From Panagrolaimus kolymaensis (Eukaryota > Nematoda > Chromadorea > Rhabditida > Panagrolaimidae), in contig JAJQJQ010000044.1 in NCBI GenBank assembly GCA_028622995.1, forward strand, positions 1,364,001 to 1,428,000: a stretch of 64,000 bases of DNA. Direction: 5' to 3'. Both the position numbers and the translations under genes were made by a program. Positions 35,378 to 47,677 of this stretch are shown in pieces (within the stretch, counting starts at the first letter, position 1; every line of letters begins with the position of its first letter). The notes under the pieces were generated by a model. The model saw only the letters and a list, made by a program, of their open reading frames with translations. It was not told the DNA's origin and made no database searches.

Positions 35378-35525
35378 CGGGGACAATTTCTTTCGGGGAC
35401 GGGGATTCGGGGATGAAGACGGGGACGAAATTCTTCGGGGACGGGGATTCGGGGACGGGGATTCGGGGACGGGGATTCGGGGACGGGGAATCGGGGATCC
35501 CCGTCCCCGCGGGGGGGGGGGGGGG
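35378..35525. repeat. GGGGACGGGGATTC tandem repeats and G-homopolymer, right end
   Basis: Multiple units of GGGGACGGGGATTC end in a run of about 15 G. Two overlapping open frames through this block encode only Gly/Asp/Arg repeats and are not genes. The array corresponds to the left-end array but has more and better-ordered units. Confidence 0.85.
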
Positions 35526-35578
35526 TACAGGAACCCTAGTTTAAACTTTAAAGTTTTGTGGATTGGTAATTAATAAAT

Positions 35579-37603
35579 ATGGATGATGATGTGATTCCAT
35601 TCACCCCCGATAATCTTCAGAAACAAAATTTCGTTGTGCCTAAATCAATTAGAAAATATATTTTAAAGAATGCCAATGCTAAACTTATGAGAAAATTGTA
35701 TCAAACTTGTAAATATTTTTATATGAAAGTTCCTTATTTAATTGTTGATGAAATAGATTTTGTTATAAATTGGGCAAACTTTCCAATATCGGATGAAGTT
35801 AGAAAAACTTATCTTTATGATGTTAATCGTTTACCGTTTATCGACAATATTTGGGTGACAACAAATGGTTGGATTAAAATTCAAGGAAATCAAGAACAAT
35901 GCCATTCACTTATTTCTAAAATTGTTCGATGCGAAGTAAAAAAACTAAGAGCAATGGGTGCAACTTTGACCAAAGATGATTTTGCGAAATTGGCTAAATT
36001 TGGAACTATCGAAGATACATGTTTTATGGGAGCTAAAATTATTAATGAAGATGGTTCGAAAGTACCTATCGAAGATTTACTTATTTTACTTCTTCCTAAT
36101 GCTTTAGCTATTCAGTGAGTTTCAAAATCTTTACACATATATTCGTTCCATTTATAAATTTTTTTTCTTTAGAATGGACAATTGTCATGTTACTCCCAAA
36201 ACAATTGAAAAATTATTTAGAGTTAAACAAAAATGGAAGATGAACAAATTTTGCCTTCGAGAATTGGATGGACCAATTAATGTTAATGAATTCTTCAAAT
36301 TTGTTAAAGTAAATTTTTTAGTAGCCTTCCTTCCTGTATCAAATGCTTTTTGTGAATTTTTTTAGCAACGTTGTTCACCTAAAGCTGAAATAGATATAAG
36401 ATTTAAATATAAAAATAGTTATAAATTTTCATTAAATTTTACTAAAACCATTAATTCCATGATTAATGGGGAAGAAGAACCAGTTGCAAAAAGACGAAAA
36501 CTTGAAAATGATCCAGCCGCAGAAAAAGCCTTAGGTAAATTCATCGATTTTTTTATGAATATTATTAAATTATTGAATAATTTGGTTTTAGAAAAAAAGA
36601 AATTACAAGGAAAAGTAATTCCATTTAAAACTCATGGATTTATTGCAACCCAAACTTTTGGATCTCATCAAAGAAGACCATTGATTAATTACATAATTGA
36701 AAATGCCAATGCTAAAGTTTTACAAAAACTTTATGGAACTTGTAAATATTTTTATAACAAGCGACCATATTATTTTGTTGATGAAATTGAATGGAATACC
36801 CTTTTTGATCAGTATCTAAAATTTGTGATTGATGGAGATGATTTCGAAGATGAATTAAAGGTTTATAGCTTTAAACAAATAAAGCAAATCAATAATATTT
36901 GGATTACTGAATGGCTTAATTTATACAATTCTGAAAATAATCCAATCAATGAAATAATTCCAAAAATTGTGAAATGTGATGCAAAAACTATTTGGCTTTC
37001 AAATATTACTATTACGCTTAATGAATTTAATATTCTTACAGAATCCGGGAAAGTTACCGATTGGAAATCTGAACGATGTGGTATTATCAATGATGAAGAA
37101 TATCTTGTTTCATTTGGATATATCCTTTCTCGATTACCTAAAGCCACTGAAATAATGTTAGTTAGTTTAAAATTTTTTGTGTCAGAGTGAATAATCGGAA
37201 AATCCATATTTATTTTTAGAATGTTCCCTTGCGGTGTCACCTCGAATACTGATCAAGAGCTTGAAGCCCTTCCAAAAAATAACCTTCTAGAAAAACTCCA
37301 TTTATTGGATATTGAAAACCTCTTTGATCCAAATATATTTTTTAATTTTATTCAAGTAAGTATAGTCAGTCTTTTAACATCTTGAAAAATTTGCATACGG
37401 AGTTTTAGAAATCTGTTGTTCCAAAAGCAGAAATCAGATTAATTTTTGATGAGGATCTAATTGAAGATGACGATGAAATAGATGAATTTAAAACAGATTT
37501 GAAAGAACTGGTTGAAGAATTATGGGATCCCATAGACGATGATAAGCCATCATTAGAATTTGTTACTTGGGATGAATGGAATGAAGAAATGGGATTAGCA
37601 TAA
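35579..37603 (+). CDS. Two-module F-box-like family gene
   Basis: Five exons, 35579-36114, 36173-36308, 36366-37156, 37220-37355 and 37409-37603, with the family phase pattern. Module 1 has NFVVPKSIRKYILKNANAKL, TCKYFYMKVPYLIVDEIDF, NIWVTT, IVRCEVKKL and CHVTPKTIEKLF, then FFKFVK. Module 2 begins after a linker with an acidic stretch and the basic patch AKRRKLE, and carries TCKYFYNKRPYYFVDEIEW, NIWITEWL and CGVTSN. It ends in an acidic tail (DEDLIEDDDEID) and WDEWNEEMGLA. An F-box-like role in SCF-type ubiquitin ligases is an inference from the head motif only. The gene starts just 33 bp after the right target duplication of the foldback element, so the element now forms its upstream region. 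Confidence 0.75.
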
Positions 37604-37802
37604 ATTAACAAACAAATAAACTAACAAAAAAATTGTTGGTAACTATTTTTAAAAAAATGTCCTTTTTTTGTATGCTTTGAAATTAAAAATGATAATATGC
37701 AAAATAAACTTTATTCATAGCCAAAACAAAAAATATTTATTGTGAAAACGAAAAAGTTTTCCACAAACAAACAAAAAATTAATTATAAAAAATTGAAAAA
37801 AA

Positions 37803-39360
37803 TTACAAAATATTTTTTTGATAAACTTGAAGACTTTGTTTAGCGATGGCCCGCCAAAAGCGTCTACGTTTTTTAGGATTTGAATAAGGAATTTTAATTA
37901 CGGACGATGAACGATCTTTTTTGTTGTTGTGTTTTTGAAAAATGATGGCGTTGTAATTTTTAATTAAAGCACCCTTGTTTCGAATTGTTTTGGTGTGGCA
38001 ACAATTCAAAAACATTCTGAAGCTTCGATAAATTTCATTCTCATTATTCATTTCTTTTGGTTCATTAGTTTCAATTTTCATTGGATTTTCTATTCCATCA
38101 AAGAAAAATCGAAATTTATCATAAATTTTGTTATGAAGAAAATTTCGATGAGCTTCTTTCATTTCTTCTTCTTTTTTAAAGCGTTTATCCCATCGCGGAA
38201 GATAATCCCAAAATTGATGAAAATATTTTTCTTTATCATCTAAATTTTTTCGGTTTGACGAAGAAAGTTCAGGTTCAGGTTCAAACATATACGACCAATT
38301 AATTTTATCTAATTCCATTTTTAATCCATCTTCAAAAGCTTCTGAATATCCTCGATCATCGAATTGAATGAAACAACGCGCATCAATGGCGGCATTTTTC
38401 TGAAATGAAAAAAAATATTTTAAAAAAGTTTAGAAATACAGGATTTAGAAAAATTTTGAAAAAAAAGAAACTTCTGGAACCCGAAATTTTGTCAAGCTAA
38501 TCAAAATTTTAAAGAAAACTTTTTTTTGGTTAAAAAAATATTCAACAAATCTATTTTTAACGAAAAAACATACCATTAAAAAATGATAAATTAATTTAAC
38601 ATCCATTTCGCCTTCTTGAATATCTGTGAGTCTAAAGCGTTTTAATTTTTTGGTTCGTTCCAAACAATAAAGGTTTAAGGATGTTTCTGGAGAAATATTG
38701 GCTTCATCAATTCTAAAAAAGCAGAAGACAGATAAAATTTTGTTATGTTAAAATTTTTAAGTTTCTTCTTACTCAATGGAATATGCATTTGGAAAAAGTG
38801 AAATAATATTTTCAAGAAAGACTTCTTCAAAAGTTTTAGAATCCATAATTTTTGTAGTATATAAACAAACTTTTTCAATCATTTTTGATTCCGCCAAAAA
38901 TTCTAATTCATTCATTTTTATTTTCATATATTCAAATTCGAGAATGCGAATATGACAAAAAGAAATTTTAGGAATTATTTCTGATATAAAATTTGAACTA
39001 TCCATGCAATGAAAAGTATTGCAAAGCCAAAAGTTTGTTGTTGTTGTATTTTTATATTTTTCGGTTAAATCCAGCTCATAACTATCGACCTGCAAAAAGA
39101 ATTTTTTTAAATTGGGCTAAAACCAAAAAAACTTTTTTGTTATTACTTACCTTACAAATGAGATCATAATCATCAAAATCCAAATAATCCACAATAATAT
39201 TTGGGAATATAAAATAAAAATATTTACAAGTTTTATATAATTTTTTCCAATGATTGACTTTCACATTTTCAAAAATATATTTTAAAATTGGTTTTGGAAA
39301 AGCTTTAAACAATCCATCTTTTTGGAGATGTGGATTGTCAAAAGTAAAAAGTTCAGACAT
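37803..39360 (-). CDS. Single-module F-box-like family gene with a long C-terminal extension (A)
   Basis: Four exons, 39360-39151, 39089-38773, 38712-38574 and 38399-37803. The head reads LFKAFPKPILKYIFENVKVN and YKTCKYFYFIFPNIIVDYLDF. NFWLCN replaces NIWITK, and FPNAYSIE matches LVPNAKRIT. Exon 3 is the short SPETSLNLY...FLM exon. The last exon, instead of ending soon after the PxA motif, continues for about 170 residues with a charged, Lys/Asn/Arg-rich region containing KIYDKFRFFFDGIENPM and a basic end (PKKRRRFWRAIAKQ). This subfamily splits the head across an extra intron. A close paralog with the same extension lies at 41961-43452. The ATG at 39360 is preferred over upstream codons, which add only a run MLLPK. 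Confidence 0.75.
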
Positions 39361-40211
39361 TTTTGGCAACAACAAAAAAAAATTCGCGAATTAATTTGGA
39401 TAAAAATTTTTTTCGTCTGCGATGTTTCAAATTAACTAACAAACTACTTTCGAATAATATTTTTTTATGCCATTTATTTTTGTTTATCCAATCAGCAATT
39501 AAAAAATAAAACAACAACAAAAGCAAAAAACAAAACAATAAACAAAAATACCCCTTTCTGTGATTATATGAATGCCATATAAATTAGAGCTTGAGGTTAC
39601 AAATAAAAAAAGTAAGTGTGAAATTATTATTTTTCCAAGAAATTTTCCATATCTAAACAAAAAATAAAATAAACTTTTTCAAAGATAAACAAACATATAT
39701 TAAAATTCAAAGAAATTTAGGTTTAACCAGAAAAAAACCGAGAAATTAGTTTATACTTTTTAATAATAATAATGCGCCAAAATCGAGTAAAGCGTCATCT
39801 GCGGCTGTGACGTTTTTTTAAAATTCTTGCTTTAAAAATCTTTCATTTATTTTCCTTGTCTCCGCATTTTTTCTTCTTCTACGTAATTAACGCTATAAAT
39901 GAATACATATAACAAATTCATCATACAATTCATCGGTATCTAATATTGGAGACTAAAGTTTTGTTATAAAAAATGTTTTTGTTCTTTTTGTCATTTATTT
40001 CGAATTTCTTCTCTTTGCATTTTTAAAAGTTTCTCTATGATTATGTTATTTTTATTTATTACAAAATCCTATGGAAAAAAAGATTTAAATTTAAACAAAG
40101 TTAAAATTTACTAAAATCAAAGTAAAAATATTTTCAATCATAAAAAAAGTAAATCGATTAACTAAAAATTTAAAAGTAAATTACAAAATTTTATTTTTAA
40201 CATAAAATATT
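39361..40211. other. Intergenic, A+T-rich
   Basis: No supported feature. GTAAATGAA-like motifs and TATAAATGAATAC near 39895 are unremarkable. Confidence 0.4.
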
Positions 40212-40798
40212 TTATTTTCGGCTAATCACTTTTTTGATAGCTGCAGCTTCTTCACGAGTAACTTCATCGGGATCAAATTTAATAAATTTGAAATAAGGAA
40301 AATGAGCATTGACGCAAACCAACGAAGCACAAATAGTTCGAATTGCATTTTTTTCTTCTAATTTATTTAAATAAAATTTTTCAAAATGAGTCAACACATA
40401 TTTTTGGTTAATAAGCGCTGCTCGACAATGAGCGCAAGTTCGTTCATTGATTTTTGGAATGGATGAAGCTTTTCGCAAAACTATTGGATAATAATTTACA
40501 TGAGGATGAATAATCAAATCAGCATGAGCTCGATAAAAGTTACTGGAAAAAAAAAATTTTATTTGAGACAAAAAAATGTGGGTTTTTTTGTATTATTTTT
40601 AATTCTTACTCAATATGTTGTTTATCAGTTGGTTTATATTCAAAATATAATTTTTGATTATTTTTGGCGGAAATGGGAGTGGATGAAGAAAGACCTAAAA
40701 AAGAATAACTTTTTTTAGCCACAAAAAAATGTAAATTCTTTACCTTTGTTCTTGCTTTCAAGCGGCATGGTAATGGATGAAGAAGAGGAGGAATCCAT
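40212..40798 (-). CDS. Small protein with CAHC and CxxxxxCxxxxC-like cysteines, 156 residues
   Basis: Three exons, 40798-40744, 40694-40610 and 40542-40212, total exactly 157 codons with consistent phase. It starts MDSSSSSSITMPLESKNKG, a Ser-rich, probably disordered leader. NFYRAHADLIIHPHVNYYP and RTCAHCRAALINQKYVLTHF follow, then KNAIRTICASLVCVNAHFPY and the end EEAAAIKKVISRK. The CAHC and ICASLVC cysteines could form one zinc site or a disulphide pair. There is no signal peptide or membrane segment. I do not recognise the family. It lies between the two minus-strand F-box-like genes and shares no motifs with them. Confidence 0.6.
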
Positions 40799-41960
40799 TT
40801 TGGGTGAATCTGAAAAAAGCGCTTATTTTATATTATTTGCAGGAATTTTTTGGTCTTAAAAAATAGCTAAAAGCCGCGAGGAGATATTAAAAATTAACAA
40901 AGGGAAAAAGCGGAGAACAAAAAAACAAAAAAGACAGGAAAAAAGTTCGAAAATTTTTTTAATGGAAAAAATAGCAAACAAAGTTTCACAACACTCAAAA
41001 TATATTTTTTGTTTGTTGGTTAGCTTTTTTTACCTTTGCTTTCCTCAGAAAATTGAGAAATGAGAGGAGTTTTGAGAAAATCTGAAAAAAATAAATAAAG
41101 TTTAATTAACTTATTTTCAAATAAAAATTCGAAAGGATAAAAATGTGATCGAAAAGAAGCGAACCAAAAATAAATTACAGAAAAAAGAAAAACAAAAGGC
41201 AAAAAAGAAACATTGCAAATTTGCTTTTTTTTTACAACGGATACTTAAAGCAACAAACAAAATAATGATTTTGTAATTTTAAAACTGAGAAACCAAAAAA
41301 ATAAAACATATTTTTTGTTTTATGAATCAACAAAATCGATACTATTTTTTTTTCGTTTAAGAAAAAAAGAAGATAGATAGATTTTTAAGCAGCAGATCTA
41401 TCAGCAACCTTTAGCATTCATCGTTGAAAAAACAAAAAACGCCGTTTTTGAAAACTTTAAGACGAAGAAAAAAAATAAGAAAAACATTGACGACGTAAGC
41501 AAGCAAGCAAGCGAGCGCGATAGGTGCAGAAGAAGAAGAAAATGGTTTTGTTATTTGAAACATTGATTCTTTGTAAAATAAAAAAAAATAAATGCCACAG
41601 TTTTAAACTTAAAAATGAATTTATTTTTTCAGGATTTTGCTAAACTAAAAATCAATCGATTTCATCATTTTTTTGATTTGAGAATCATCAACCTTGCAAA
41701 CAAGCTTTTAAAGATTTAAAGAAAAAAAAATATGGAAGATGAATCACAAAAAAATATATATATCAGAAATACTTATCGCAATGACCCCTTGAAAATAGCA
41801 TCGTAAACATCTGTTATATTGTGTTTGGTGCGCAATGAAAGAAAGAAAAAAATTTGCTCGACGACGATTGCCATAAAAAACTGTATTTTCTTATATGCTT
41901 TTTAAATTCAGCTGCCAAAAAGCATTAAAAAACAGTTTTTTGGTTTTGGGTGTTTTCGTT
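40799..41960. other. Intergenic, A+T-rich
   Basis: No supported gene. Contains an imperfect GCAAGCAAGCAAGCGAGCG run near 41500. Short Lys/Phe-rich frames are rejected. Confidence 0.4.
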
Positions 41961-43452
41961 TTAGCAATGGGGCAAAGAAAAGGAAATTATATAAAGTTTA
42001 GATATTGAAGAAAGAAAAAAAAATATACCAGAATAAGAATTTCGAAGTAAAAATCTTCGAAAACTTTCATAAATTTCATTTTCATCTTCAACTTTTTCAC
42101 AACAGCCATTATTTTTAGCACAAATTTGTGGAACAACAGACGACAAAGGATTTTCAATTCCATCAATAAAATATCGAAATTTATCATAAATTTTATTGAG
42201 ATTTGCTTTTCTCATTTTTTCAGCTTTTTTTTCAATTTTTTCACATCGAATTAATAACTTTCGAAATTCACGAAAATTTCTTTCTGGATCGCTATCAGAA
42301 ATGGACATATGTTGTTTGGATTCAAGCATATCAGACCAATTAATTTTATTTAATTCCATTCTCAATGCATCTTCAAAAGCTTCAGAATATCCAGCATCAT
42401 CAAATTCAATTATGCAATATGAATCAATGGAAGCATTTTTCTATAAAAATAATAATTGAAATTTCTTTAGACTTAAAACCCCAGAAAAAAAATTTTTGTA
42501 CCATTAAAAATTGGAAAAAGAGTCTAGTATTTAATTGACCATCAATTCCAAGAAGTCGAAGATCCTTTAATTTTCTCGTTCGTTGAAGGCTGTAAAGTTT
42601 GATGGAAGTGTCATCAGAAGTTAGGGCTTCGTCAATTCTGAAAAAAAACGAAATTGAATTAATAAAAATTTGTTTAAAAAATTAATCAAAAAAAAACTTC
42701 GCTGCGAAATTGCTTTTAAAGAATTCCTTGAAAGTCTGACATCCAAGTTTAAAAAATAAGGTAAGTTTCTTACTCAATGGAATATGCATTTGGAAAATAG
42801 CTAATCATATCTTCAATTGGTGCCATACCATTATATTGATTTATAAGTTTCGTGCATTGAAAATCAATTTCTTCAACTTTTTTTGATTTTGTCAAAAATT
42901 CTAATTCAGTCATATTTAATGAAACACTAATAAATTGAAGGATTCGAATATGGCATATTGAAACTCGAGAAATAATTTCAGGAATAATAAAGCTGTTTCG
43001 ATTGAATCTCACCGTGTCGCAAAGCCAAAAATTATGGACGTTTTCATATTTGGGTGAATAATTTAAATAATATTTTTTCTGGAAAAAAATGTTAAAAATC
43101 ATAGTTTTTTAAAGGGTTTTTTAAAGGGACAAAAGTTTTAGGATTATAATTTGCAAAAAAAGTTCTATGAATTCCATCTCTCAAAAACTGGTATGAAAAA
43201 AAGTAACTTTTTTACCGTTCGAGTAAAATCTTCAGCATCTTTTAAAGTATCCACGATAACATGAGGAAAAATAAAATAAAAATATTTGCAAGTTTCATAC
43301 AACTTTTTCCAATGATCAACTTTGGCATTTTCAAAAATATATCGTAAAATTGATTTTGGAAGAGCTTTAAATAAACCTTCCTTTTGGAGATATGGTTTAT
43401 CAAGAGTAAATAAATTAAAAATCCATTTACTTTTTTGTTGTTGTTGATTCAT
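41961..43452 (-). CDS. Single-module F-box-like family gene with a C-terminal extension (B)
   Basis: Four exons, 43452-43216, 43078-42774, 42637-42502 and 42440-41961, parallel gene A in structure. The head has KALPKSILRYIFENAKVDHW and YETCKYFYFIFPHVIVDTL. NFWLCDTVRF, CHIRILQF and YFPNAYSIE follow, then a SIKLYSLQRTRKLKDLRL exon. The C-terminal extension has FDDAGYSEAFEDALRMELNK and KIYDKFRYFIDGIENPL, which match gene A. The end (FFFLSSISKLYIISFSLPHC) is hydrophobic and unlike gene A. It may be read-through of an unrecognised intron that starts at a CTGGTATAT donor near 42030, so the true 3' end is uncertain. I chose the ATG at 43452 (MNQQQQ). Confidence 0.7.
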
Positions 43453-44258
43453 ACTTTTTTTTCTCAAACAACAAGGAGAAAAAAATCTAAAAAATTTATG
43501 GATTTACAAAAAAATACATAAATTCGCTAGTTTTTTTTTTCATTCACAAAAAGCAAACGAAGGAAGAAGAGACAGACACTTTCTTTGTTGCCGTCGTCGT
43601 CAGCTTTTTTATTTTTCTGATGTTTATGAAAAATTCGCGAAGCATCAGCAAAAAAAAAATTGGAATGTAGCAAATCGATAAAGAAAAAAAAGATCAAAAC
43701 ATCCTTTTTCCTTTCACTTTTTTATTTTCATTTTTGCCAACAAACAAAAAAAAAGATTGTAGCTGAAATGAAAGGGCAAAAAAAAAGTGCGCAAACAAAA
43801 AAGAATGCCACCTCCTTGTTTCTTTCTTTCATTCTAAAAAAGGTCAAAGATCTGGTTTCAAAAAACTGAGCAAATTATAAAATGGTTAAATTACAATAAT
43901 TAATTTGAAAAAACGTTGTAAATTTGCAATCTTCGAGGCAAGATTTCTGGAATAAGATTTTTTTTTGATGGATTTAAATTTGGAGCAAAATGAGTGAAAC
44001 AAAATTTTTTTGTTATTCTTTATTTTCTAGACTCTGAAATTCAAACTAAATTATTTAGTTCAATTTGGCGAAGCGTTCCTTATTTGCCAAGAAAAAACTT
44101 TAATTTCTTTTTATTTATTTTTATTTAAAAAAAAGTTTTGAGGTAAACCAAAAAATTAAAAACTAAATATATATTATTTTTCCTACAATTCCGTATTTAT
44201 TTTACTTTTTATTATCAAAGCTTATTTATTTTACATCAAATTTTTCTTTTTTCTTATT
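43453..44258. other. Intergenic, divergent promoters of neighbouring family genes
   Basis: A+T-rich; one Lys/Ser-rich frame at 43660-43869 is composed of A-runs and is not called. Confidence 0.4.
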
Positions 44259-45523
44259 ATGGTGGTTGTGCCTTTTAATGATGCCACAGCAATTCGACAA
44301 AAATTTTCTTTACCCAAAGATGTGATGGATAAACTTATTGAAAATGCGAATGCTTCAATAATGAAAAAATTGCATCAAACATGCAAATATTTTTATATTA
44401 AAGCTCGATATTGTATTTTCGATGAAATTTGTAGCGATCTTGAACATTCTGAAATACAAATAAATGGAATTTCATATCCCATAGAATCGGGAGATTTGAT
44501 AAAAATGGAAAATATTTGGATTACTAATCAAATATTTTTTTTACTTTTTCCATATTTATTTTATGAAATGATTCCAGCGGTTGTGAGATGTGAAGCAAAA
44601 ATAATATTTTATCATTGTGAAATATTGTATATGTCTCATTTTGAAATTATGACTAAATCGGGAATGGTTGAAGATTTATCCATGGATACCACGATCATTG
44701 ATGATAAAACGAGGGAAATAATTCCATTGGAAGATATTTTATCGAAGGTTCCAAATGCTTATGAAATAAGGTAACAAACAAAAAAAATTTGTTTTAAAGA
44801 AAGATAAAAAAAATGTTAGGAAAAAATTGAGAGGTAAGAGGTTTGAGAAATTTTTTGGAATATATGAATTAGTTTTTTAGACTTTTTTTGTTACAAATTT
44901 TGTGTTAAGAATTCTTGTAAGAAATTTAGTTTTTTAAAGGGTTTGATTCTGCTAAAATTTGTAATGAAAAATTTGGATGTTGAAGAGGAATATTGAAAAG
45001 TTTAGAAAAACTTAAGAAAAAATTATTTCAAAGTAGCTAAAACTTCGAAAAACATTAGAATATTTTCCTTTTGGAAGAGTTTTTATAAACTTTTTTTGTT
45101 GTTTAGAATATTTTTTAGGTTTCTTTCTATAATTTTTTTTGCAATCTTCTGTTTTCAGTTTCAAAAGTGCCCATATAACTCCAAATACATTTACAAAATT
45201 ACTTACAATTCCATGGAAACAAAAATTTCAAAGATTTGGACTTTTTGATATTGATGCTCCAATAGACGCAGAAATATTTTATCAATTTATCCGAGTTCGT
45301 CGTTATTTTTGGATTTTTTTTTTCAAATTTAAGATGATTTTTTTTATTTTAGAAAAACGCTGCACCCAAATGTCGAGTATGCATGATGTTTGAAGAAGAT
45401 TTGAAAAACCGGGAAAAGATTGCAAAAGAATTTTCACAAAAATTTAGAGAACAATTAGAATTTTGGGAACCAATCAATGAAAAACCTGAATATCAAGATG
45501 CAATAGTTCGAAGAGTTATGTAA
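44259..45523 (+). CDS. Single-module F-box-like family gene
   Basis: Three exons, 44259-44770, 45159-45294 and 45353-45523. The head has FSLPKDVMDKLIENANASIM and TCKYFYIKARYCIFDEI. NIWITN, VVRCEAKIIF, MTKSGMVEDL and IPLEDILSKVPNAYEIR follow. Exon 2 has AHITPNTFTKLLTIPWKQKF and DAPIDAEIFYQFIR; exon 3 has APKCRVCMMFEED and a short end. The first intron (388 bp) is much longer than in other members and T-rich. This gene has no second module, so single and double forms coexist in the cluster. Confidence 0.75.
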
Positions 45524-45763
45524 TTAAAAAATCCTCCTACTACCGTTTTTATTTTTTCAAGAAACTCAACTTTCAAAATTTATTTCAATTTGTTCAAAAA
45601 ATAAAAAATACGGGTTTATTATATAATAAAAATATTTTTTAATAAATAATTCCTAATTTTTTGTTAAATTTATTGATTGAAGTTTTTCTAAACTTTGTGA
45701 TATTTTTTTTTGAACTATTTTATGCAAATTTTTTATAGTTTTGTTTCATAAATTTTTAGTGAT

Positions 45764-47427
45764 ATGGAATCTGACGACGATGCTTCTTCTTTATCGGATG
45801 TTTGTGAAATAATTCGAACTGAAAATAATAATATTCCAGTTTTCCGGTTAAAAACCGCTATAGAAAATTTTTCTACTTCTGAAAATGATTATTCTTCTGA
45901 AAGTTCGACGGTTAAAAAAAGAAAACGAATAAAACAAAAAAACCAATCATCCAAAAGTAAGAAGCTTTTTTTGCCCCAAAGAAAAATTTACATATATTTA
46001 TTTTTTTAAAGGCACTTTAAAATGTCAACATTGCTTTGAAATATTTCCAAATTATGCGACTCATTTAAAACACGTGGAAACCATGCATCCCGTGCCTCAT
46101 GCATGCCCAGTTCCAAATTGTTATTATCGAACTGCTCGAAGATGGTATATGCGTCGACACACTACCACCGTTCATGGTTCCAAAGCCATTCGATGTTCCA
46201 TTGATGGATGTGAAGGATATTTTGTTAAAAGAGTTCTACAAAAACATATTAAAACTTTTCATAATAATCAAAAAAATTCCATTCAAAAATCTTCGTCGTC
46301 GACTGCTTTACTTTTAAAAACTCTTCAAAAATGTGAAATATGTAATAATTTTTCCACAGAAAATTCAAAAATTCTTGAAACTCATATTAAAGATTTTCAT
46401 CAAATTGGATTAATTTGCCCGGTTAAAAATTGTGGAAGTAATGATCAACAAAAAATAATATTTGCTGGAGAAATAGAAGCCCATTTTCGAGAGAATCACA
46501 CTGAAATTAAATTTGAATATTCCCTTAAAAATGGATTGAAACTTAAAAATTGCGGCCAAAATGATTCAAGTCATGAAGTAGCCGAGGATAACATCAGAAT
46601 GGATGAAGAAGAAATGGAGGAAAAAGAAAATTCTGATTTAGATCATGAATTTGTTACAATTAAAAGTGCTGAGAATTTTGGTATGAATTTTTTCTTCTAA
46701 GTTTTTTTTTTCGGCGTTTAAGGAACAAAATAGGCAAAACTGAGATAGAACCATTTTGAGTTTAGAAAATTTATGCACAAAATCGCCACCAAAAAAATAT
46801 TCGACTCTTTTAACACCCGTAAAAACTTTTTTTGTTCTGGACCATCCGAAATTCTGAAGCTTTTCTTTCTTTAAAAGTATCCGATACTTTCGAAAACTTT
46901 CATTTATTTTTTTAAACATTTCTGAAAATTTCTAACAACATTCAAAAAAGTTCTGGTTGCTGCCACTAAAAAAGTCATTCGAATGGGAGCAATTACCATT
47001 TCTAAAATTACTGTGCCTAATCTTAAACTTTATTTTTTTAGACGGGTTCCAATGTCAAAATTGCGATAAATTCTTCTCAACTCGTCGAAATCTCATTCGT
47101 CATAACGCGAGTGTCCACGAAAATCGATATAAAAAATTTGCCAGAGCCAAAAAGCTTTCATGCTCATTTGAAAATTGTACCAAATCCTTTTCATGCCAAA
47201 CCCTTCTCGATGATCATTTAAATATGCATAATGGAAATTATGCGTATAAATGTGAAAATTGTTCCCAAAGCTTTTTTGCTAGGGCTCGATTTGCCGTGCA
47301 TCTAAACAAATATCACAATAAAAGTATCAAAGATATTATTATTCCAACAAATAAGAAAAATAAGAAAAATAAAAAGGAAAAATTGTTTATTGAAGAACTC
47401 AAAGCTGTTATGGCTGCTTCAGAATGA
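45764..47427 (+). CDS. C2H2 zinc-finger protein
   Basis: Three exons, 45764-45956, 46012-46680 and 47042-47427, give 415 residues in frame. A Ser/Asp/Glu-rich leader holds a basic stretch (VKKRKRIKQKNQ), a plausible nuclear localisation signal. Five or more C2H2 fingers follow: KCQHCFEIFPNYATHLKHVE, CPVPNCYYRTARRW...HTTTVH, CSIDGCEGYF...HIKTFH, CEICNNFS...HIKDFH, and after an acidic spacer CQNCDKFFSTRRNLIRHNAS, CSFENCTKSF...HLNMH and CENCSQSFFARARFAVHLNK. The end is Lys-rich. It is probably a DNA-binding transcription regulator. Fingers of the form CxxxxC occur among CxxC ones, as in many animal factors. It interrupts the F-box-like cluster, and no specific ortholog is recognised. Confidence 0.85.
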
Positions 47428-47677
47428 CTGACTGACTGATTTTGTCGTTCATGATTTTGTTAATTAATTTGTTGATTTTTTATTTATAAAAAATTTATTA
47501 ATTTTGTTGATTTTTTAGGAAAAAGTTTTTATAATAAAATCGTTAATTTTTGGACAAAATTGTTTTTTTTTTTGATTTATTAATTCGTTTTTTTCTTTCG
47601 GATTTTAATATTTATATTATTTCAATAATTTTTGCTCCTACCACCGAAATATACAGTAACATTCTTTTTTTAGAAAA

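Larger units (their letters stand above)
32251..35546. mobile_element. 3.28-kb foldback element, hAT-like ends, carrying a spliced cargo gene
   Basis: The element occupies 32259-35538. The left end reads TAGGGTTCATGTACC and the right end, reverse-complemented, TAGGGTTCCTGTACC. It is flanked on both sides by GTTTAAAC (32251-32258 and 35539-35546), an 8-bp duplication as in hAT elements; because GTTTAAAC is a palindrome it could partly belong to the inverted repeat. Inside the G-rich ends lie long inverted arms, 32426-32966 and 34684-35235. They appear identical apart from an 11-base block present only in the right arm. The unique centre (32967-34683) encodes a three-exon gene on the + strand and possible short exons on the minus strand. 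There is no transposase, so movement would need one supplied in trans. Confidence 0.85.

Noticed and set aside
35337..35573. Two overlapping Gly/Asp-rich frames
   Set aside because: They are translations of the GGGGACGGGGATTC repeat array in the foldback element.
46638..46919. 93-codon minus-strand frame
   Set aside because: It overlaps the second intron and exon end of the zinc-finger gene and has no recognisable features.
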